From positions 1,426,001 through 1,490,000 of the forward strand of contig CM066311.1 in NCBI GenBank assembly GCA_033807695.1: a DNA stretch of 64,000 nt, written 5' to 3'. The translations under genes were made by a program, and so were the position numbers. This DNA is from Daedaleopsis sinensis (lineage: Eukaryota > Basidiomycota > Agaricomycetes > Polyporales > Polyporaceae). This document shows positions 57,601 through 64,000 of the stretch, piece after piece. The notes beneath the pieces are model-generated. The model did no database searches, was not told the DNA's origin, and saw only the letters and a program-made list of their open reading frames with translations. Position 1 is the first letter of the stretch, and the number at the start of each line of letters is the position of its first letter.

Positions 57601-58739
57601 GCGGATGAAATGGCGAGTACTGATTTTTGCGTTATACCACAGTTGGTGCCATGTGCGTAGCAAAGAGTGAGTGAACGCGCTATGAGGACTTTTCTGTGTC
57701 GCGGGCCAGAGACGCGCGCGAAGCAGTTGAGTGATGTGGTCGGAGGCGTCGGGACAATGACAGTAGTGCAGCTGGCATTGATGTATACCATTGGTGTGAC
57801 CAATGACGAAGTTCGAGGGTTCGGACGTCGGCGCAAGGTGTGGACATGGATAACCATGGTGACCGAGGTGGATGATGAACTCTAGGCTCACTAGATCGTA
57901 TTTCTTGAAGAATTTGCCGGTCCACGCCTCTATGAAATGGAACCATTGGTTCCGGTGAGCGGTAACCATGCAGGTCTTACAGCACAACTCTCCATTGTCG
58001 CAATCCATACAGCGGTAGAGAGCGTCTCGGCCACTGTCGCATGGACACTTGGCTATAGGTTTTTGTGGAGCTTCCCAGGACAGGAGGTCGTCTAGCATAG
58101 TCGGGAAGCGACAACGCCATTCGGCGATCTTCTCGGAAATATGTTTCTACACGTGTTAGGGGTGAACGACCGAGATATTGGTGGCGATTGGATTGCAAGA
58201 GTATCACGACTCACTTTAGCAGCTTGCTTGCGCTCCCTCTTATCGCAAGGTGTAATACCGACAGCTGGGCCCTCTCCGGGACTTGTCATAGGCTCATCGA
58301 CCCATTCTGAGGTATCCTCTTGAACGGAATATTCCGTGGCCACAGGATGGGCAGATATGGGGACAGAGTGAATTTCTGTCGAACTCTCTGGCGAGTTTCG
58401 ACGAAGTCGTTTATGCGCAGGCTCCAGAACCTCGTCGTCGTACTCTAAAGTGTGTCGGACAGGGACCTGTGTGCCAAGAGAGTTACGAACATAGACGGTA
58501 TCGACTCCAGTTGGTCGTTTGAGGGCATGCGAGCCCATCTTCGATACTCTCTTCCCGAGTTTCTTGAAGGCAGCATGGCCCATCGACGACCGCATCTTGG
58601 AGAAGAAGAGATGGTGTGTAGTATTCCATTTGCCTGACCTTGTAGAAGTGGTTTGTGGAGCAACAAAGCGGTCGGCCAATGCAACGCGGCCACCAATGCG
58701 GGCGCTATCATTAGCTTTGACTGGTACATAGCGGTACAA
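54633..58739 (-). CDS. KDZ transposase with CxC2-type cysteine cluster
   Basis: Kyakuja-Dileera-Zisupton family transposase spread over at least eight minus-strand exons. From the N-terminus: a basic region (GHAAFKKLGKRVSKMGSHAL); a cysteine cluster at about 57900-58050 with C-x-C, C-x2-C and C-x2-C plus CPH (CxC2 type); CVACPSPGFNLPSDWRD; LGADGNHSLQKKTK (first catalytic Asp, about 57206); a DISGIVAVTCRH block; GRKASYDVFCIAIKG (second Asp, about 56735); IPAFHAHAHQDKC; HGEWVETPWAENN (Glu, about 56540) and STREMTAGARHDSLNDLFNF. The C-terminal 400 residues are charged and helical. The last exon ends at 54633. The exact start is uncertain: 58739 is where the open frame meets an acceptor. No stop or frameshift was found in the core. 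TIRs were not identified. Confidence 0.87.
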
Positions 58740-60521
58740 TCTGCAGGGCAGGACATCGTCAGCTCAATGAACAAGACGCCACGGTGTTGCGCTACGCACA
58801 TGTAGATATATCCATCGTGGTGACAGTTTGACCCAGCATTTGTTGGACTCTGCAGCCGATGTGAGCATAACGTCTGACACTTAACCTCGGTTCATGAAGT
58901 ATGACGGCTCTCAAATTAGTCATATATACATATATGATCTAAGAGTTGAACATGTGCAGAGGTTGCATGGCAGCGCCCCATTAATCCAGCATGCAGTAGC
59001 TCAGTCGACGCGAGCATTAGCAAAGAGGCCTACCAAAACGGGCATCAACTGACTACGACTGCCAAGGTGCAATGTGTTCGATGCAGCTGTGTGGATTTAT
59101 GCAGCACCACATTCTCGTGTCATGCTGCGAGAATAACTACGCGCATGCATCGCACTCGTCTGTCGAGACTCGAGTAGTGGGGTCCGATCTGAATATGCAC
59201 GGCCTGAAATGCGTACCTTCATCGTGCGAGAGCTCTTGACTTGGACTCATCTAGATGATCTTCTATCGCCGCAGATTTGCTACCTATAGCTTCGTAGTCA
59301 GCGACATATCACTGGGTATGCGCGGTGTCTGACCGATGAAAGCATGTACAATTCTACGTACCAGTCAACTTGGACCATTCGTGTTGAACCGTGAGAGCGA
59401 TGCCCTTGCGCTGCAGGTAGACACGCGTACGAAAGCAACGGATTCCGGTAGAGTAGACATTGCCTGTAGTGTCATAGTTCAGAAAGCCCGGGGAATCATG
59501 ACATTGGGTAGGAGGATGGTGTGAGGGACATATATGCTATGATGATTCAATAGCAAGTAAGCGCACTGAGACGGGAAAGGCAAGGTGACCGTATAAACAG
59601 GTGCATACAGCGCTTATTAGTATCTCGCAGGAGCGACCAAGGTCGTTGGGCCAACTTGACGTTGTCGGACTGGTCCTCGGTCAATTATTCTCCTAGGCCT
59701 CTTTTGGTTTTGCAATCCACGGCATCTACTGAAGCGCATAGGATTGGTACTGTCTACACCCTCTCTGCCATCTGTAGCCACCGTCTCCGAGTCCCAACTT
59801 CTGCCGCCGTTTGCAGGCTGAGGGGATGTCACTCCAACTGGACGGCACGGATCAACCTCGACTTCGGGCAGATTGCATAGACGACATATTCAGGAGGACC
59901 AAACACCATGATACTGCACAGGACTCCCGTTCGTACTAGTACAGCGTCATCCGAGCGGGAGCTGCAACAGCAGCGTACTCATATGCCTCACGCGCGATAT
60001 CGAGCAATCTTGGCAAATACAGGTCTCCTGGGCGATCAGATTTTACCACGAACTCAATGCGCACAGGTGCCATTCGCCCGCTCACTAGCACGCACGCCCG
60101 CCCCCACGATCCGCCCATCTCTGTTGAAGTACAATTTCCTCCTCCTAGCATTTTACGCGAGCTGATTTCTGGTACGTGCAGTTATGGAGAGAGGGCAGCC
60201 AGACAACATGTCTCAAAGCCGTGCGGTTTGAAATATAGTTGCGCAGCACCACCGCGTCTGCACAAGATGCGGCACTTGGAGAAGAGCAAGACCGAGGAGG
60301 GGCCCCCACCACATGACCTCAGATGCGCTAGGATTCACTTCGGCCGTCACGTCAAAGAGTCCTCGGTTTGGCTTTGTGGAGCGCGGACATCCGGACGCTT
60401 TGTTGTTAAAACATCCAGCGGGTGGCCAGGTCGCCTAAATCGGGGATTCCTAGCTGAGGCTTTCCCTACCACCACTGTTGTCACCACTCTCGTCTCCTTC
60501 AGATCACCACATACTCCTGCC
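58740..60521. other. Intergenic region right of the KDZ gene
   Basis: Should include the KDZ 5' exon and terminus. ORFs at 59656-59880 and 59908-60165 have no family and no splice support. Confidence 0.4.
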
Positions 60522-61736
60522 ATGCCTCATCAGCCGGCTACCCCAGTTGGCGTTATCTGCGAGAGGTTTCTGCCGTCTATCCCTGCCCGACTGGCGGCCC
60601 GACGGCCATGCAAAGCTTTTCCGGGAGAAGACCACATCGTTCAAGCCAGCTATGGCGTGAAGAACATTGAGCATCTTCTCATGCTCTTTGAAATCGTAAG
60701 AACTCAGCCAGCACACTCTTCGCTCGAACCCCACCACTAACCATGTGCATAGTGCCCCAGACGATGCGAGCGCCATCGTAAGCCGCTGGAGCTGCAGGTC
60801 GACCCGTGGCAACGCTTCTTATGTTTGCAGGCATTGATCGAACTCGATGAGATCCCTCGATGCTACAAGGCTGGCGAATTCCGCGAGTTCTGCCGCCAAG
60901 AAAGCGAGAAACTTATCGCACAGTTTTGTGGAGACGACGCGACCCGAGTGGTTCAGCGTGGTTCACGTGCCGCCACCTCTGCCCATTCCACTTGGACTAC
61001 TCCGTCTCGATCACATATGTCTGCCACCACTCAATCTTCCCGCTCTTCTACGTCCCGCCGCATTCGACCGTCCCCGTACGCAGTCTCGGCCTCCCCCGTC
61101 ATCCTGGGCCGAAAGCCGTTGCCCAGGACGAAGTGCACCTTCTATATATTCACCATCGATAACCCCGCACCGAAGTGTGTTGATGTCCGCACGATTCAGG
61201 AGCCCGATGGCCGGTCTCGAATCGCCTGGTACCACAAGGACATCCGTGGTGTTGTCGCAACTCACTTCGGCATCGGCAAACACCAACACCTCGCCTTCCG
61301 CTATCACATGTGGGACCCGACAGAGGGCGCGTGGGTTCCCGCACCCAAGTCTACCGATACCCTGACGCTGCGTCCAGGCGAAGGGCGCATCTTCAAGCAC
61401 GTTAGCGTCCAACATGTTGAAGGCTTCGATTTCTACCTATGGGTCGCGCTTCCGGACGCCACTCGGCCGTCTGAGCCACCGCTAGTCTCAGATTGTGAGC
61501 CCTCGGAGGGGCGCGATGTCACGCCGCCGCCTCCAAGTTCGTCTCCTGGGCCACAGTCTTCTCAAGCGTCAGGCCATCATGCGAGCGCTGCTGACGGCTC
61601 CTCGAGGGACTACCAGCGTAGGGTGTTGCAGACCCATGCATCGGGTGAGTCGCAGGTTAAAAAGCGTAAAGGAAAGGAGAGGGAGGTGATTGTGATTACC
61701 GATGACGAGTTAGAGGATGTAGACGGATGTTTTTAG
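60522..61736 (+). CDS. Cys-rich-motif protein of unknown function, copy A
   Basis: 385 aa from exons 60522-60695 and 60753-61736. Starts MPHQPATPVGVICERFLPS, then ASYGVKNIEHLLMLFEI | CPRRCERHRKPLELQVDPW, then QRFLCLQALIELDEIPRCY. A middle segment TKCTFYIFTIDNPAPKCVDV, then KHQHLAFRYHMWDPTEGAWV looks like a compact beta-rich domain. The tail is disordered and ends in a Lys-rich then acidic stretch (KKRKGKEREVIVITDDELED) that could act as a nuclear localisation signal. The order Y-G, C-x3-C, L-Q-V/M-x-P, L-C-L-Q is shared with the neighbour at 62028-63190, so they are paralogs. No known family. Confidence 0.75.
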
Positions 61737-62027
61737 TCTGCCAACTATTGCCTGTGACTATCGTATCGCGGCATGCGCTTCTAGACGTGTATTCACATCA
61801 TCTTTCATGCAGCCGGATTATGCTTGATTAACAGCGGTGACCACACGAAAACAGAGAGAGTCGTAGCGGTGATGGGTGGCCGACGCTTTGTCCATGTCTG
61901 CAGGATGGGTGGCCGACGCTTTGTCTATGTCTGCAGCCTCTATAAAGCACTTGCTCTTCCGCTTTTCCAGCGACACTCCTCTTACACCTCTCTCTCCACA
62001 CCACGCCACCCTTGTCCTTTCTGCGCA
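61737..62027. promoter_or_regulatory. Promoter region of 62028 gene with duplicated 36-bp block
   Basis: TATAAA at 61941-61946, 82 bp before the ATG. Just upstream, the block GGGTGGCCGACGCTTTGTC...GTCTGCAG occurs twice in tandem (about 61874-61935). Confidence 0.55.
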
Positions 62028-63190
62028 ATGGTCGACGATCGTGTCCGTGCGATGGTGACTCGGTATCGCCCTATGATGCAAGCACTCTCTGCCAAGCTGC
62101 GGATCTGCCCTCTCAAAGGGACACACTCGGTCAAGATCAACTATGGGAGTGACCGGCACTCCCGCCTGGACGTGGGTCAGATAACCGAACAGGTAAGATC
62201 TGCCAGTATAAGCCTGTCGCATCCTGTTCTCACATCCCACAGTGTTCCGAATTCTGTCTGTGGGACGGGCAGCTCACCGTCTTGCAAATGCACCCACGCG
62301 ACCTCATGCTGTGTCTCCAGGAGATCTCAGTGCTCAAACCGCCACCCTACAACGACGATCTCTGGCTCGTGGTTTGCGCTCTCAAGGCGATCAGCATTGC
62401 CGAGCAGCACCAACACTTCAAGGACATTCTCGCCATCATTCCCGACGGAGCGGAACACGACGAACCCAGCCCTGCGGTCGCCAAACCTGTGAAGGTGTTC
62501 ATCTATATGGAGGTTAGTGTGCCCGGCGTATGATTCTGTCGGTTGTGCGTAGAGCTGAAACCATCGCAGGATGGGGAGATGCCCCTCGAGGTCGATGCAT
62601 GGGGCACCTTCAGACGCAACACCTTGTGGTTTATCTTCTTTCAGAAGAGAGTCCTCAAGGCGATTGCGAAGGTAAACCCCCCTGGCAGGGAGAATCACTA
62701 CGATGTCTGGGACCGACAGTGCGCCAACTGGGTCAAGGCGCGCCCTTCGAAGTCAGCGCCACTCATGCTCGGCGAGGGCATCGTGTACAAACGACGCGGC
62801 GTCACGATTACACCTGCATCCAAACAATATATCGCCCTCATTACCCATCCTGTGTTCGCCACGGCAGGATGCCTCGTCGACTCAAACGTGTGTGACGGCA
62901 CTACCATCTCGGATGAGACTGAAATGGCGGAGGTGGGGAGCACGGCACCGGCGGACGAATCGGAGGGGCGAGACGATTTTCTTGAAGGTTCGTCGACCGC
63001 TCTAGGCCCGCGGGGCGTCAAACGGGCAGGATGGACCATGTCGTCCTCGAGGAAGAAGAAGCGGACGACTAAGGATGCAGCGAAGCTAATTTCGGTAGGG
63101 AAGGGCAAGGACAGGGCAGTGGAAGCTGATGTCGCGTGCGAACTGCTGGGCGAGGACGGTGATCCCCATAGTGTCACGTCTATCGAGTAG
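62028..63190 (+). CDS. Cys-rich-motif protein of unknown function, copy B
   Basis: 351 aa from exons 62028-62192, 62243-62512, 62570-63190; phases agree. Reads MVDDRVRAMVTRYRPMMQAL, then KINYGSDRHSRLDVGQITEQ, then CSEFCLWDGQLTVLQMHPRD, then LMLCLQEISVLKPPPYNDDL. The third exon holds a conserved-looking segment (WGTFRRNTLWFIFFQKRVLK). The tail has a basic cluster (SSRKKKRTTKDAAK) and an acidic end. It shares gene structure (intron immediately before the first Cys of C-x3-C) with the upstream gene 60522-61736, so tandem duplication. Probably nuclear by composition; no function can be assigned. Confidence 0.78.
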
Positions 63191-64000
63191 ACCTTAGGTT
63201 TCATTCATGTTCGAGCGACACTACTTGGCTGTTGATGTACTAAGTGCGAGGCGAGCACTCGCATTGTATAGTCGCATGTGAAATTGATAGCGAGTTCGAT
63301 TGAGAACCAGGGGGCTCTAGCCCATACGTCCGAACATCCCCAACCACATGAACGCTACATACACCCAGTCTGCACTTTCCGGAGTGCAGCGATTATTACA
63401 AGTTGGGGACATGGCTGTACCTGAGTCCCGCGTGTTGCGGTTCGTCTCTTCATACCTATGTTTCTAAGTCTGATAAGGTGTTGAGCACTTAACAAACCGA
63501 CATGATCGTCCGTGCTCACTCACCGGATCCTGATCGACGTTGATGTTGTGTTGTTGTGGTAGACGTACTGCACGCGAATGGTCGAGAGCGAAGCGGTGTT
63601 GCTCTCGACCAGTTTGCGTCAGATATGTACAGCTATGTGCTGATTGGGTTGAGTCGCAACTTATTACACACGCAATGACAACTGTGCAACGGAGAAGTAC
63701 CAAGCAGAGTACTCACGAACGTAATGCTGTTTCAGCATCGAAAACATGTTTCGTCGATTGTGCGCGCTGCTGCGTGACTGAGGGAGATTGTATGCTGCTG
63801 CACGCCTCGTCCAAACTTGAATGCGAGAAGGGGATCCGGATGATAGGAGGTGTGCGGAGCCTAGGATCTGCTGAGACGTTCTGTTCGCACACAGTGGTTC
63901 TCGATATGCCAGAGTCGCAAGCTAAAGCGTGTGCTGTTTGCCGAGCAGAAACGCTCAGGAAACGAATTCAGGTGGTGTTCAGAATGTCGAGAGTATGCGA
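63191..64000. other. Right window end, no gene supported
   Basis: A minus-strand frame at 63464-63703 has no family. It may belong to a gene beyond the window. Confidence 0.35.

Overview
The window is genomic DNA from a filamentous basidiomycete, most likely an Agaricomycete. Genes are broken by many short GT-AG introns of about 45-100 bp, TATA boxes lie 70-90 bp upstream of some start codons, and the transposases belong to families that expanded in mushroom-forming fungi (Tnp2/CACTA-like and KDZ). No bacterial signals (operons, Shine-Dalgarno sites), tRNA, rRNA or CRISPR array were seen.

The backbone is a tandem cluster of three paralogous MFS sugar transporters on the + strand with the same splice pattern: copy 1 (5' truncated by the window edge, ends 1436), copy 2 (3399-5529, complete, 522 aa) and copy 3. 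Copy 3 is split. Its first half is at 6404-7291 and its second half at 47933-49328. Between them sits a 40,641-bp insertion (7292-47932) with near-identical 769-bp terminal inverted repeats that start CACGGCATGC and a 3-bp target duplication (CCT). Removing the insert and one CCT restores the codon order seen in the other two copies, so the boundaries are exact. A CAC terminus, a 3-bp duplication, subterminal tandem arrays and an internal Tnp2-type DDE transposase (complement 10408-14372) together make this a giant CACTA-like DNA transposon.

Inside the element, moving inward from the left: TIR, a GC-rich tandem array (8.1-10.2 kb), the transposase, then about 30 kb of cargo, then a very large Q/P-rich protein gene (40628-44954), a second array (45.1-47.2 kb) and the right TIR. 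The cargo is unusual. It includes a SUN-domain (Sad1/UNC-84) inner-nuclear-membrane-type protein (39157-40248), a WD40 protein with a C-terminal membrane anchor (24998-26483), a C-terminally anchored protein (14524-15960), membrane proteins with long helical regions (18593-20123 and 21171-22783), two paralogous leucine-rich F-box-like proteins, two paralogous proteins sharing a D-I-F / P-S-W-V domain, a small TM protein, and a protein made of five 43-residue repeats. My main hypothesis is that this transposon carries its own membrane or nuclear-envelope tethering set. That is inference; the SUN domain itself is clear.

Right of the transporter cluster, two more DNA transposons lie in an island: a 5'-truncated Tnp2-family transposase (complement 50889-53268) and a KDZ transposase with a CxC2-type cysteine cluster (complement 54633-58739). 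The window ends with a pair of related, lineage-specific genes of unknown function (60522-61736 and 62028-63190).
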